27,792 bases of DNA, from positions 1 to 27,792 of IMG/VR virus record IMGVR_UViG_3300047274_000047, one strand, 5' to 3'. This document shows, piece by piece, positions 1 to 7,973 of this stretch. The first letter of the stretch is position 1, and the number at the start of each line of letters is the position of its first letter. This DNA is from a virus. Both the position numbers and the translations under genes were made by a program. Under the pieces are notes generated by a model. The model ran no database searches. It saw nothing but the letters and a program-made list of their open reading frames with translations, and was not told the origin of the DNA.

Positions 1-104
1 GCGATAACTGCGCCATCTTTGGTTACATCGGTGGTCTTGCGTACTTCAATAGTTCCGTCAAGTTTGACGTTGAAGCCCGAAATGTAGATTACTTCTTCAA
101 TCAT
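1..104 (-). CDS. Small conserved phage protein, truncated by the window edge
   Basis: The first 34 codons of a gene whose 3' part lies outside the window. It starts MIEEVIYISGF and continues NVKLDGTIEVRKTTDVTKDG. The ATG at 104 follows an A-rich leader (AAACTAAACAAA) typical of Bacteroidota starts without a Shine-Dalgarno site. It lies 18 nt downstream of the fibre-like gene and is probably part of the same late operon. The short polar sequence resembles small hypothetical proteins near adsorption genes in Bacteroidota phages. No function can be assigned. Confidence 0.6.
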   Translation of the reverse strand, partial: MIEEVIYISGFNVKLDGTIEVRKTTDVTKDGAVI

Positions 105-122
105 TTTGTTTAGTTTTATTTT

Positions 123-1373
123 TTATACGAAGTAGGTGAATGATATCATTACCTCACTATTATTTGCAAAGTCACCATCTGATAAAGCACTCAATGCTCC
201 TGCATTTGATGTTTCAAGGAATAATATATTGGTCGTACCAATTTCTCCACGAAGTTGAGGAAAGTCAGCAAAAGTAACATTTGCTAAATTAGAAATTGAA
301 GCTGCGGAATAGTTAGAAGCACCTGCGCCTATGGTAAACGGCAATCCCGTAATAGTTGCGTTACCCGTAGAACTTCCTTTGTTTGTTAAAGCAAGATATC
401 CAACAACACTAACTTGACGTCCAATTTTAGTATATCTTCCCGTGTTGCTTGAGTAGGTAACACCCGTAGCCCCGTTATTAAACGCAATACCCATAGTCCA
501 AGTCCCCTCCTCGTAGTCATCAAGGGCGTTGGCTGCTGCGGTGTCCCCGTTGAAGGTTAGGCCGTCAGCCGTTACTCGCATACGCTCAACGGGGGCAGTT
601 GCCCCACCCGTTCCCGACCTTGTCGCAAAAACAAGGTTAGAAGTAGTAGCACCGCTTGGACTTGTAATAACGCCCGCAATAACCGCAGCGCAAGTGCTTT
701 CAGAATATCCAAAACCAATTTGAGCATATTGCCCCAATACCCCCGTGTTGCTAATCAATAAGCCTAATTCGCTCGTGGTTCCTAAATTGGTAGATAATTT
801 TCTAACATCTAAAGTACTTTGAGGCGTACTCGTGCCGATGCCTACGTTGCCTGCGGAGGTGATGCGCATCTTCTCCGAAAAACTTAATCCATTAGCACGA
901 TTCAAAAATGAAAGTGCAGTTGCGTAGTTGCCTAAAGTAGCGTTTTCTTTTACCGCTTGAATACAAGCTCCATCAACATATTGAGCAGTGTCATATTGAT
1001 AGCCAAGCATCATTCCTGCACCAACACTTGCGGCAGGTGAACTCGTGTCAAAGGTTCGGATTGTAGCACGAGCAGGTGAACTTTCTAAAGGCACACCATT
1101 GATTTGAATAGGTGCGTTAGGTGTGATTGTACCAACACCAACACGATTGTTCGTAGCATCTACAAATAATGTATTCGTATCTACCGTAAGGTTGCTTGAT
1201 ACTGCCAACGTACCCGTGATGCTCGCAGCACCCGTAGACAAAGCAAGAGCCGAATCATTACCTAAACCATCAGTCAAGGTCTTCAGCGACCCGCTTAACG
1301 GCCCGTTATCCGTAACCTTAATAAGGCTATCGTAAGTGTCCTGTGGGGTTGTCCCCGTTAATGTTGTTCCCAT
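123..1373 (-). CDS. Tail fibre / receptor-binding-like virion protein
   Basis: A 416-residue protein rich in Ser, Thr, Gly, Ala and Asn. It carries beta-repeat signatures common in fibre and adhesin-like phage proteins: NNRVGVGTITPNAPIQI near residue 75 and GNVGIGTSTPQSTLDVR near residue 175. Such VGIGT-P-LDV repeats mark the shaft of many Bacteroidota phage and bacterial surface proteins. The C-terminal half (from about residue 285, ANALDDYEEGTWT) looks like the separate beta-rich head often seen after these repeats and is the likely receptor-contacting part. The gene is among the last of the structural block, where adsorption genes usually lie. Fibre identity is inferred from composition, repeats and position; no catalytic motif was seen. 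Confidence 0.7.
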   Translation of the reverse strand: MGTTLTGTTPQDTYDSLIKVTDNGPLSGSLKTLTDGLGNDSALALSTGAASITGTLAVSSNLTVDTNTLFVDATNNRVGVGTITPNAPIQINGVPLESSPARATIRTFDTSSPAASVGAGMMLGYQYDTAQYVDGACIQAVKENATLGNYATALSFLNRANGLSFSEKMRITSAGNVGIGTSTPQSTLDVRKLSTNLGTTSELGLLISNTGVLGQYAQIGFGYSESTCAAVIAGVITSPSGATTSNLVFATRSGTGGATAPVERMRVTADGLTFNGDTAAANALDDYEEGTWTMGIAFNNGATGVTYSSNTGRYTKIGRQVSVVGYLALTNKGSSTGNATITGLPFTIGAGASNYSAASISNLANVTFADFPQLRGEIGTTNILFLETSNAGALSALSDGDFANNSEVMISFTYFV

Positions 1374-1375
1374 TT

Positions 1376-1585
1376 CTAATTATTCCAAGTTGTTGACCAA
1401 GTATTCCAAATTTCTTCTATCAACTGCCAAGCACCTTGCTCGTTGTTGCCGTATAGGTTAGTAGTAGGGTGACCATAAGACAATGGCTGAACCATACCCC
1501 AAGAGATATCGTTTGTAGCTGCTGCTTGACCCCAATAGATGTCATTGTTTGCTGCTCCTTGTCCCCAATCGCCTTGTATTCCCAT
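1376..1585 (-). CDS. Small Trp/Asn-repeat virion-associated protein
   Basis: A 69-residue protein built from imperfect aromatic repeats: GDWGQGAANNDIYWGQ, then AAATNDISWG, and a C-terminal NTWSTTWNN. Similar Trp/Asn-rich tracts occur in the large tail protein encoded at 9643..11772 (NWNTWNTAWN). Such repeats are frequent in structural proteins of Bacteroidota phages, so a small structural role next to the fibre is plausible. The gene lies 2 nt upstream of the fibre-like gene, which suggests translational coupling. Function is unknown. Confidence 0.6.
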   Translation of the reverse strand: MGIQGDWGQGAANNDIYWGQAAATNDISWGMVQPLSYGHPTTNLYGNNEQGAWQLIEEIWNTWSTTWNN

Positions 1586-1655
1586 TCTCTCCTAAATAAC
1601 TTTTTAGCTTGACAATGTTGCTCGGCTTCGGTTTGTAGGTGTCTTTCTTTGCCAT
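1542..1655 (-). CDS. Possible small basic protein (37 aa)
   Basis: ATG at 1655 lies 1 nt after the connector stop (1657..1659) and opens a 37-codon frame starting MAKKDTYKPKPSNIVKLKSY. It is basic, with many Lys and Pro. The start position fits the tight gene packing and it fills the only gap between the connector and the Trp-repeat gene. Against it, the last 44 nt overlap the clearly patterned Trp-repeat gene. It may be a real small gene or chance; no family is recognised. Confidence 0.4.
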   Translation of the reverse strand: MAKKDTYKPKPSNIVKLKSYLGENGNTRRLGTRSSKQ

Positions 1656-1656
1656 A

Positions 1657-2157
1657 CTATAATACCCACGATGAAAAGTTAGCATCCGTGTCAGGGAACA
1701 CATCAGCGTTGTTGTTCAAGTAGTATTCAGGGAAGGTTGCCTGATTGTAGCTCATATAGGTGATGAAGCGGTCAGTATAGTACTGCGCAATGTTGCGCTC
1801 CTTCTCAACCAAGAAGTCAACCTCGTTCTTCTCCACGCTCGTTGAGTTCTCGCTTGTGTGCTTGTATACACCGCCATTGGCAATCGTGTACGCAGCAAAA
1901 GGCAAGTACTCCACCATTGCATAGTGAATCAGCATCGGCTGAAGGTAGTCGTTGACCAACGCCAAGTAGGGATTCGCAAGCGTTCCTGCGATGATGTCAT
2001 CGCTAATCTTGTCGTAGAGCTTCGTGCCTGTGTAGTTTTGGATGTGGATTTCCTGCGCAATCTTGATGAACTGAATGAACTTGTCCGTGTCCACGTTACC
2101 ACCAAGTGCGGTCTGCCGCACCAAATCCTCTCGCTTAATCCAAAGTGCCGTTGCCAT
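1657..2157 (-). CDS. Head-tail connector-like protein
   Basis: A 166-residue, mostly helical protein starting MATALWIKREDLVRQTALGG. The pattern of an N-terminal helix pair followed by FIQFIKIAQEIHIQNYTGTKLYDKI and a long central helix resembles the small connector (gp6/DUF6712-like) proteins that join the portal to the tail in Bacteroidota phages. It sits 4 nt downstream of the portal gene, the usual place for such an adaptor. Assignment rests on length, helical pattern and position. Confidence 0.6.
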   Translation of the reverse strand: MATALWIKREDLVRQTALGGNVDTDKFIQFIKIAQEIHIQNYTGTKLYDKISDDIIAGTLANPYLALVNDYLQPMLIHYAMVEYLPFAAYTIANGGVYKHTSENSTSVEKNEVDFLVEKERNIAQYYTDRFITYMSYNQATFPEYYLNNNADVFPDTDANFSSWVL

Positions 2158-2161
2158 TTTT

Positions 2162-4228
2162 CTATTTGTATTTTAATGAACCACGTGAAGGCGTATCAAT
2201 AGGGCGTTTTTGAGCCTCATCCCAAGCGGTTGGATTCAACTTGCTTGATGGTACTCCTGCCTTGATTGCTGCTTCCGTAGATACAACCTTGTCATTCTCT
2301 AATCCTTCGTTCGGTAGGAACTTACCCCCATCACGTTTGCGGAAGTAAACCAAACGCCTCCAAGCGTGGTGGCAGAACGCTCCGCCCTTCCACTTCCAAA
2401 TAGAGTAGACGCTCTTGCCCGCAGGGGCGAACTGACCATTGACTCCGCTAAAGCTCATCATATCAATATCCTCCTTGCGGAATACGACTCCTCCGTTTGC
2501 TGCTGCTACCATCTCACGGCAGAACTCACGGCTATTAGCCGACAGGTTGCGAGTGTAGGCATAGCGTATCTTGTAGAGTCCACTATCAGCCTTGCTCTTT
2601 TCATCGGAATTGCTGAAGTCCTCAACTGCGAAGTTGTACTGCGTGGCGAGGTGGGTGTCCTCATTGTCGGGGTCGCTGACTACCTCATCAGAGATGAGTT
2701 CCCATTCGTTTAAGTCAACGACCTCACCCTTTCCCCGCAGAGCCTCAATCCATTTATGCTCATCTTCGTGGGTAAATTCAGGCACATCGCTCTTGAACTT
2801 GTGCGACTTCATCTGCGTGATGACGTTTGATGCGTTGCCTGCAAATAAAGCACGTGCAACCGCAGGGTCAAACTGAAGCATCTGCACAAGGAATGTGATG
2901 GCTTGGTCTTGCGTGAGAACGCCCTCCTGTACTGCTCGCATAATATCCAACGAGCTTGCAATCTGCGCTCCGTTGTACGATGCCTCTTTCTGAATAAGCT
3001 CCTCTTGAACCTCCGAAGGAACGCCACCGACAGGCTGCGCTTCGCTGACCTTGATGCCCGTTTCTTCTTCTACCACTTCGGCATCCTCTACAACGAGGTT
3101 GCTGAACTCAAGCGGCTGAAGGGTCTTGAAGTAGACGTTTAGGCTAAGGTCGTTGTACGAGAGAATCTTGTTGATGCCATCCAAGATGGTTTCTTGCATT
3201 GGCTTGATGACAATGTTCTCAAATAGGATAGAAGCCGTTTTAAGCTCCTCTGCGTTGTTGCCTAACCCCGAATTGTCCTTGATGCCCATCAGCATCGGAG
3301 AGGTGATGCGGTGAGCAACCATCAGTTTCTGCATTGCCTCGTTGGACAGGAACTGATATTGGTTGTGGGCATCCGATAGTTGTACGGTGTCAAGTGTTGC
3401 TTTTGATTCAGCATTGTCGTTAAACGCCAAGATGAACTTACCTGCGTTGTTCGTGCCGCTAAACTTGTTTGCAATCTGCATCTCAATCTGCCTGCGCTCC
3501 TCCTCGCTCGGTACTCCGTTGTTGAAGTTAATGAGCATTGAAGGGTTGAGGCCGTTCTGAATGTTGTTGATGTGGAAGTTTGCAATCTCCTCCTCAAGCT
3601 CTGCATACGGAAGTCCTCCCTGATAATCCACAGGTGAGTAGTAGTAGAATCCTGCTCGGTATGGTTTAACGTACAACACCTCAAGACCCTCTTGGCTCGT
3701 TCCAAACGCAGGGATGCGGATAGGCGTTTCTTTGCGTTGCGCTACCGCTTCCCAATCCTTTGCGTAGTAGTAGCCCTCAACCTCTCCATCTTCGTTGCAC
3801 TTCTCGGCACGGAGGCTCTCAATGGGTAGATGCTCTACCTCTACAATCGTGTTGTGGTCTTTGGAGTAGATGACTTGGATGGCGCATTGACCCATCATCT
3901 TGAAGTCTGCCACAAGCTTACGAACGCAGTCCTTGTTAAACAAGCCTTTCATCGCTGCGTACTCACTCGGCTTGCGAGCAGAATCCGTAGCATCCAATCC
4001 CTCACCATAGATGAAGTCCACCACGCCATTGATTAGGGCGTTGTTGGTTGGTGAGCCGTTGTAGCGGTCAATCAGGTATTGGAAGTAGTTGTTGTCATCA
4101 CCATATTGCACCCAATCCTTGCCCTGTACCTCGCTAATGTTAGGGGTGGTATAGGAACTCAAATTGACTACGTGGACTTTAGATGATGATGTAGTCGTTG
4201 TCGTAGCTTGTTTCTTCGGTGTAGACAT
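2162..4228 (-). CDS. Portal protein with C-terminal Cys/His head-morphogenesis-like domain
   Basis: A 688-residue protein. Residues from about 35 to 390 have the look of a phage portal: DWVQYGDDNNYFQYLIDRYNGS near the N-terminus, GVVDFIYGEGL, MMGQCAIQVIYSKD, the stem/clip region around NINNIQNGLNPSMLINF, and NEAMQKLMVAHRITSPMLMG. The portal forms the dodecameric DNA gate at the capsid vertex. After an acidic linker, residues 549-635 form a separate domain with FCREM, GVVFRKEDIDMMS, YSIWKWKGGAFCHHAWRR, containing Cys and His residues that could bind metal. Its position after the portal recalls the SPP1 gp7/Mu F minor head proteins, which are usually separate genes. The low-complexity N-terminus (TTTTTSSS) overlaps the upstream gene by 50 nt. 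Portal identity is fairly secure; the role of the added domain is inference. Confidence 0.8.
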   Translation of the reverse strand: MSTPKKQATTTTTSSSKVHVVNLSSYTTPNISEVQGKDWVQYGDDNNYFQYLIDRYNGSPTNNALINGVVDFIYGEGLDATDSARKPSEYAAMKGLFNKDCVRKLVADFKMMGQCAIQVIYSKDHNTIVEVEHLPIESLRAEKCNEDGEVEGYYYAKDWEAVAQRKETPIRIPAFGTSQEGLEVLYVKPYRAGFYYYSPVDYQGGLPYAELEEEIANFHINNIQNGLNPSMLINFNNGVPSEEERRQIEMQIANKFSGTNNAGKFILAFNDNAESKATLDTVQLSDAHNQYQFLSNEAMQKLMVAHRITSPMLMGIKDNSGLGNNAEELKTASILFENIVIKPMQETILDGINKILSYNDLSLNVYFKTLQPLEFSNLVVEDAEVVEEETGIKVSEAQPVGGVPSEVQEELIQKEASYNGAQIASSLDIMRAVQEGVLTQDQAITFLVQMLQFDPAVARALFAGNASNVITQMKSHKFKSDVPEFTHEDEHKWIEALRGKGEVVDLNEWELISDEVVSDPDNEDTHLATQYNFAVEDFSNSDEKSKADSGLYKIRYAYTRNLSANSREFCREMVAAANGGVVFRKEDIDMMSFSGVNGQFAPAGKSVYSIWKWKGGAFCHHAWRRLVYFRKRDGGKFLPNEGLENDKVVSTEAAIKAGVPSSKLNPTAWDEAQKRPIDTPSRGSLKYK

Positions 4229-4514
4229 TTTGATTGACCGTGAATTTGTCGTATTCGGTTTGTGAAGTTACGAAAACCCTATCACGATAGATGAGGTTTC
4301 CTGCGTTAAAAACCTTCAAACCATAGAAGCGGTTGTTCACCAACGAGAAAGTGCCTGTGAGGGTCATAAAACCATTCGCAGAGGCAGCCGTCACCGCAGG
4401 TGTTGCCGTAGTGTTTGTTGATTCATCAATCAACTGAATCGTTACGCTCGCAGGAAACGAACGTGGGATGATTGTAATTGATTGAGGCGAAGCCGATACT
4501 TGTAGAATATGCAT
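4179..4514 (-). CDS. Conserved Bacteroidota phage virion-region protein, unknown role
   Basis: A 111-residue beta-rich protein starting MHILQVSASPQSITIIP and ending SYDNDYIII. The C-terminal part, FYGLKVFNAGNLIYRDRVFVTSQTEYDKFTVNQ, looks like a short conserved protein found beside portal genes in Bacteroidota phages. Its last 50 nt overlap the portal start in another frame, suggesting translational coupling. The upstream flank holds a strong terminator, so this gene either starts a new transcript or is reached by readthrough. A minor capsid or decoration role is possible but not shown. Confidence 0.6.
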   Translation of the reverse strand: MHILQVSASPQSITIIPRSFPASVTIQLIDESTNTTATPAVTAASANGFMTLTGTFSLVNNRFYGLKVFNAGNLIYRDRVFVTSQTEYDKFTVNQNVYTEETSYDNDYIII

Positions 4515-4547
4515 CTCAAGTAAATAACCTCACGCAAACCTTTTGTA

Positions 4548-4574
4548 TAAAAAAAGGGAGGCTTTCGCCCCCCT
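4548..4574 (-). terminator. Rho-independent terminator after the tail-tube-like gene
   Basis: On the minus strand an 8-bp stem (AGGGGGGC / GCCTCCCT with one G-T pair) closes a GAAA tetraloop and is followed by seven T residues. It lies between the tail-tube-like gene (ending 4624) and the next gene (starting 4514), and would end transcripts of the capsid/tube pair. Confidence 0.85.
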
Positions 4575-4623
4575 CTCTCCATCCATTGCTCTACTCCGTT
4601 CAGTAGCGCACGGCTAAGATACG

Positions 4624-5172
4624 TTAAGAATTGTTACCCGTAACAATCGTGTCCGTAGCATTCGCAAGTCCTGCAAACGGATTCGCTACCGTAGCACCTG
4701 CGATGAAGTTAGCAGGAAGTTGCTCCTGTGCCTCCATTACAAGAGTGTAACCTGAAAGGTCACCCATAGCAGCACCCGTTACGATAGTACCGCCCGTTAC
4801 CTCTGCTCCGTAGTTCTTACCCATCAAGAAGGCGTTGCCATTGTAGTCCTGTACGATAACGTAAGGGCGACCATAGGCCAAGAGCTTCAGCTCCTTATTG
4901 TCCTCTTTGGTGAGTTTAGTCAAAGTCAGGTTCAACGTCTGCGTGAAGAAGGTAGTACCATTCTCACGGCTTGAGTTGAAGGTCTGCTCAAAAGATGAGT
5001 TTCCTTTTACCAAGTATTGATATGCAGAGAATGTACCGCTAATGTCGGTCACCTCATCGTTGGTGAGGGTGATAGTACCCAAGTCACCAAAATCTACAAA
5101 GTAAACGGCATAAATGCCACCTACTACATCTTTACACGGGACTGCACGCCCTTTTGTTAAATCGCAAGCCAT
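4624..5172 (-). CDS. Tail tube / major tail-like structural protein
   Basis: A 182-residue, beta-strand-rich protein starting MACDLTKGRAVPCKDVVGGI, followed by YAVYFVDFGDLGTITLTNDEVTDI. Alternating hydrophobic strands, a Ser/Asn/Thr-rich sequence and small size suit a tail tube subunit. Residues 45-75 (SAYQYLVKGNSSFEQTFNSS) fit the strand-loop-strand pattern of tube folds. It is flanked on both sides by strong terminators (5187..5222 and 4548..4574), as expected of a protein needed in many copies. It lies between capsid and portal genes, so a capsid decoration protein is the main alternative. Confidence 0.5.
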   Translation of the reverse strand: MACDLTKGRAVPCKDVVGGIYAVYFVDFGDLGTITLTNDEVTDISGTFSAYQYLVKGNSSFEQTFNSSRENGTTFFTQTLNLTLTKLTKEDNKELKLLAYGRPYVIVQDYNGNAFLMGKNYGAEVTGGTIVTGAAMGDLSGYTLVMEAQEQLPANFIAGATVANPFAGLANATDTIVTGNNS

Positions 5173-5186
5173 TGTTATTGTTTAGA

Positions 5187-5222
5187 ATTAAAAAAGGGGG
5201 CGGGGCAGAACCCACACCCCCT
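5187..5222 (-). terminator. Rho-independent terminator after the major capsid gene
   Basis: On the minus strand a G/C-rich hairpin (AGGGGG paired with CCCCCT, plus inner pairs around a TTCT-containing loop) is followed by six T residues and AATT. It lies in the 74-nt gap between the capsid gene and the tube-like gene, and probably limits readthrough from the highly expressed capsid gene. Confidence 0.8.
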
Positions 5223-5246
5223 CGTGGTTTAAACTATGTACTCGGA

Positions 5247-6173
5247 TTAAGAGTAGAGAACTACGTCAGTACCGATGCCGTATTGTACACCTGCGAAGAA
5301 GCGCAAGATAACACGGATGTTGTCAGAGCCGTCAAGGTCAGCCATATCAAGGACACGAACCTCGTTGCGCTCGTTCAGCAGACCCGTACCGAAGTACAGG
5401 TTAGAGCTTTGAGCAGCAACCATCTTGTTTGAAGGAAGGCCGTTAACCATAGCTACACGGATTCCGTCAAAGTACAAGGGTTGGTCACCATACCACATCG
5501 TGCCTTTGTTGTCAAGACCATTAGCGCCAAGACCTGAAGCACCGAAGCCACCAAGCGCACGAACGTAAGCCTTAGCAACGTTTTGCGGAACGTAGATGGT
5601 CAAGTCTTCCTTGCCGTAAAGGGCAGCAGGGATAGCGTCAACAACCTTACCAAGCTCGGTGATAACGTTAGAAGCAGTTACGGTCGTAGCCGTTACGTCA
5701 ACAACGTCAGCATCAGCAGTCATCAAAGAAAGGAAGCCTGAGAACTCACCTGCTGAAGCAGCGTTACCATTCCAAATGTTCTGCTCAATCTTTTGGGCAG
5801 TCTTGGCAGCAACGTGAGCAATCAAGAAGTCAGCAAACGAAGCAGGGATGCTGTCGTAGGCAGAGAAGCCCATCTGACCGCCAATCCAAGAATCGTAGTA
5901 GTCTTTCTTGCAGAGCTGAAGGTTAACTTGGAACGGCTCAACCTCAAGAACACGGTCGGTCAGGGTCAGCGTAGACGTAGCGGTAAAGTCGCAAGTTGCG
6001 TCTTTAACGATGTCGTCAGTACCTACCTTCTGAAGGGTGGTCTTGAAGTTTACGTTTGGGAGGATTTCAACAAGCCCTTTGTCAAGGGTGTCGGCAGACA
6101 ACAAAGCGGCAGAGATGTACTTGCTCGCAAATTGACCTGCATAGTTGGTAGTGATTGAAGTGGTCGTAGCCAT
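5247..6173 (-). CDS. Major capsid protein (HK97-fold type)
   Basis: A 308-residue protein starting MATTTSITTNYAGQFASKYI. The order of segments fits HK97-type capsid proteins of Bacteroidota phages: an early arm (LLSADTLDKGLVEILPNVNFKT), a strand region (DRVLEVEPFQVNLQLCKKDYYDSW), a long helix (IAHVAAKTAQKIEQNIWNG), the P-domain (LTIYVPQNVAKAYVRALGG) and a C-terminal strand set (VQYGIGTDVVLYS). It is preceded by a scaffold-like gene and a protease gene and followed by a terminator, which is the usual arrangement. There is no large N-terminal delta domain, so the separate gene at 6186..6779 probably supplies the scaffold. Confidence 0.88.
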   Translation of the reverse strand: MATTTSITTNYAGQFASKYISAALLSADTLDKGLVEILPNVNFKTTLQKVGTDDIVKDATCDFTATSTLTLTDRVLEVEPFQVNLQLCKKDYYDSWIGGQMGFSAYDSIPASFADFLIAHVAAKTAQKIEQNIWNGNAASAGEFSGFLSLMTADADVVDVTATTVTASNVITELGKVVDAIPAALYGKEDLTIYVPQNVAKAYVRALGGFGASGLGANGLDNKGTMWYGDQPLYFDGIRVAMVNGLPSNKMVAAQSSNLYFGTGLLNERNEVRVLDMADLDGSDNIRVILRFFAGVQYGIGTDVVLYS

Positions 6174-6185
6174 TTTCTGATTTGA

Positions 6186-6779
6186 TTATTTGTTAAGACG
6201 TGCAAGGACTCGGTCAATCGCCTTTGCGGGGCGGTTAAATTCTACCTTGTTGACTTGCTTTGTTTCGGGGTTGTGTTTGATGGGCTTGGCAGCAGGTGCA
6301 GCAGAAAGCTCGGCTTTAACCGATGCCATCTCCTCCTTCTTGGCGTAGCCGCCCATCTCCTCACGCATAGCTTTCATCTCCTCACGCATCATTGCAATCT
6401 CCTCAAGGACTTTCTCCACGATGGCTGCAACGGCAGGAGCTTCTTCTTTTACTTCAACTTCAGCAAGCTCGGTAGCAGGTTCTTCAACTGAAGCCTCAAC
6501 TTCAATCTCTACCTTCTCCTCTACTTCTTCAGCCTTCTCTTTGATTTCAGCGATAACGCCTTCTTCAGCGATAACCAATACACGGCCATCAGCAAGAAGA
6601 TGCTCACCAACAGGAGCAGGTACACGGTCTTCGCCACTAACGACAAATACCTCGTTTCCTGCTTCAAATACTTCAGCCTCAAGAACGGCTCCGTTCTCAA
6701 GGGTCATTTGCTCAAACTTAACCTCACGGATGGAGCTAAGTTCAGCAAGGATGCGGTTAAGGATATTATTTGCTTTCAT
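6186..6779 (-). CDS. Scaffold-like acidic coiled-coil protein
   Basis: A 197-residue protein immediately upstream of the capsid gene (12-nt gap). An N-terminal part (MKANNILNRILAELSSI, then a small beta region to about residue 75) is followed by a very acidic stretch of Glu/Val/Ala repeats (AEEVEEKVEIEVEASVEEPA), a coiled coil (EEIAMMREEMKAMREEMGGY) and a basic C-terminus (FNRPAKAIDRVLARLNK). A charged coiled coil ending in a basic tail is the hallmark of phage scaffolding proteins, whose tail contacts the capsid subunit. The XkdF-like protease two genes upstream probably removes it. Assignment comes from composition and position only. Confidence 0.65.
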   Translation of the reverse strand: MKANNILNRILAELSSIREVKFEQMTLENGAVLEAEVFEAGNEVFVVSGEDRVPAPVGEHLLADGRVLVIAEEGVIAEIKEKAEEVEEKVEIEVEASVEEPATELAEVEVKEEAPAVAAIVEKVLEEIAMMREEMKAMREEMGGYAKKEEMASVKAELSAAPAAKPIKHNPETKQVNKVEFNRPAKAIDRVLARLNK

Positions 6780-6819
6780 ATCTAACTAAATAAAAAGGGG
6801 TTGGTTATTTGTTACATTT

Positions 6820-7044
6820 TTACAAGTCCTGCCATAACGTGTTCGTAGCTTCCCATCGGGTGTTGATGGTTTGCCATTCCTCGCCTCGTATGCGAACACT
6901 CGTGCCTTGACCAACGAGTGAGCCAATCCCTTGAGCAGCAAGCGTACCATTGCAGCACTTGCGTGAATAGGTGTTATCCTTGCAAAGGCATCCACGATTA
7001 CCGCCTCTTGGCGATACTACGGGAAGGCGTTGTGGGCGCATCAT
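6820..7044 (-). CDS. Small Cys-rich conserved phage protein
   Basis: A 74-residue protein starting MMRPQRLPVVSPRGGNRG, then CLCKDNTYSRKCCNG with four Cys residues in a short span and a C-terminal part rich in Trp and Arg. This pattern of RGGNRGCLC, a short loop and KCC looks like a recurring tiny protein in Bacteroidota phage head clusters. The Cys residues might bind a metal or form disulfides. The ATG overlaps the stop of the protease gene by 4 nt (ATGA), supporting the start. Function is unknown. Confidence 0.6.
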   Translation of the reverse strand: MMRPQRLPVVSPRGGNRGCLCKDNTYSRKCCNGTLAAQGIGSLVGQGTSVRIRGEEWQTINTRWEATNTLWQDL

Positions 7045-7973
7045 AATTTGCCGAGTTCTTTTAGTTTGGATTCAGACCAACGCTTTGCAGCAAGTCCACC
7101 CCATAGCAGGTAGCTGATAGTGCCGCAGGCGGTTGTGTCGTTCTCATCGTAGTATTCTTCGGCTCTTGATAGGTACGAGTACATCCGAGTGATTGTTTCT
7201 ACGCTTACAGGCTTGCCCTGTGCGAGCTGCTGCGCTCTGACCTTACCGACAGGCGTGGCGCACTTGTTGCCATTCTTCTCGTTAAGTACGATACCACGCT
7301 TGGCGTTATTGCGTACCGCTTGTGGGTAGTCGGAGTAAGATTCCATCTCCACACGCTTGCCTGACTTCTTACGCCCATCCTTTTTGATGATGGCTACAAT
7401 CTGCGACAATAGCAGAGCCGCCTCTTGCTCCTCAATACGCTCCATCTCCTGCTTGGCGAAGTTCATCTTATCAACGAAGTAGCCCTCAATAGAGAAGCCC
7501 TTGACCTTACCTGTCTTTACGAAGCCATCCCATATCTCAGGGTTGTTGACCTTCATAGAAACCATCCACGTACCAACAGGCAACTCAAAGCCGTACTTCT
7601 TGCTCTTGTCGTGAACCTCATCCTCAATAATCCAAGACTCTACAACCGTGAGGCCGTTGATTTCTACCTCGTGTTCAAGCGTAGCGTTGTTCTGATTTGC
7701 CTTCTGAAAGAACATCTCACTCGCTTTGCGGATGGTGTCTTGGCTGAAGTACACATAAAATTCATTCTCGCCATCCACTCGGTAGATGGGTTTGTTGGGA
7801 ACGAGTGCTGCTCCCATTAGGATACGCTTCTCGTTATCCTGTGCGGCAAACTCTACACGCTGAGAGTTGAGCGCAATAAAGTCCTCCTCAATAGCAGGAT
7901 GCTCTACGAGGCTGATGGCATCAATCCCCGTGAGTGCCATCGTTTCATCTAAAATTAGTTCAATAAGTTTCAT
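7041..7973 (-). CDS. XkdF-like prohead serine protease with an extra C-terminal domain
   Basis: A 310-residue protein. Residues 55-170 resemble the XkdF/prohead protease family: VPNKPIYRVDGENEFYVYF, a conserved His at 101 (ATLEHEVEING), EDEVHDKSKKYGFELPVGTW, and a candidate catalytic Ser161 in GFSIEGYF. Such enzymes cleave scaffold and capsid subunits during prohead maturation. Residues about 215-305 form a second module (YPQAVRNNAKRGIVLNEKNG, CATPVGKVRAQQLAQGKPVS, RMYSYLSRAEEYY, ACGTISYLLWGG) often appended to phage head proteins and of unknown role. The gene abuts the TMP stop with no gap and shares ATGA with the next gene. The His/Ser assignment is by pattern only. Confidence 0.78.
   Translation of the reverse strand: MKLIELILDETMALTGIDAISLVEHPAIEEDFIALNSQRVEFAAQDNEKRILMGAALVPNKPIYRVDGENEFYVYFSQDTIRKASEMFFQKANQNNATLEHEVEINGLTVVESWIIEDEVHDKSKKYGFELPVGTWMVSMKVNNPEIWDGFVKTGKVKGFSIEGYFVDKMNFAKQEMERIEEQEAALLLSQIVAIIKKDGRKKSGKRVEMESYSDYPQAVRNNAKRGIVLNEKNGNKCATPVGKVRAQQLAQGKPVSVETITRMYSYLSRAEEYYDENDTTACGTISYLLWGGLAAKRWSESKLKELGKL

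Noticed and set aside
1858-2202. Plus-strand open frames across structural genes, for example here and at 5793..6158
   Set aside because: They lie antisense to well-supported minus-strand genes, have biased composition, and show no recognisable protein pattern.
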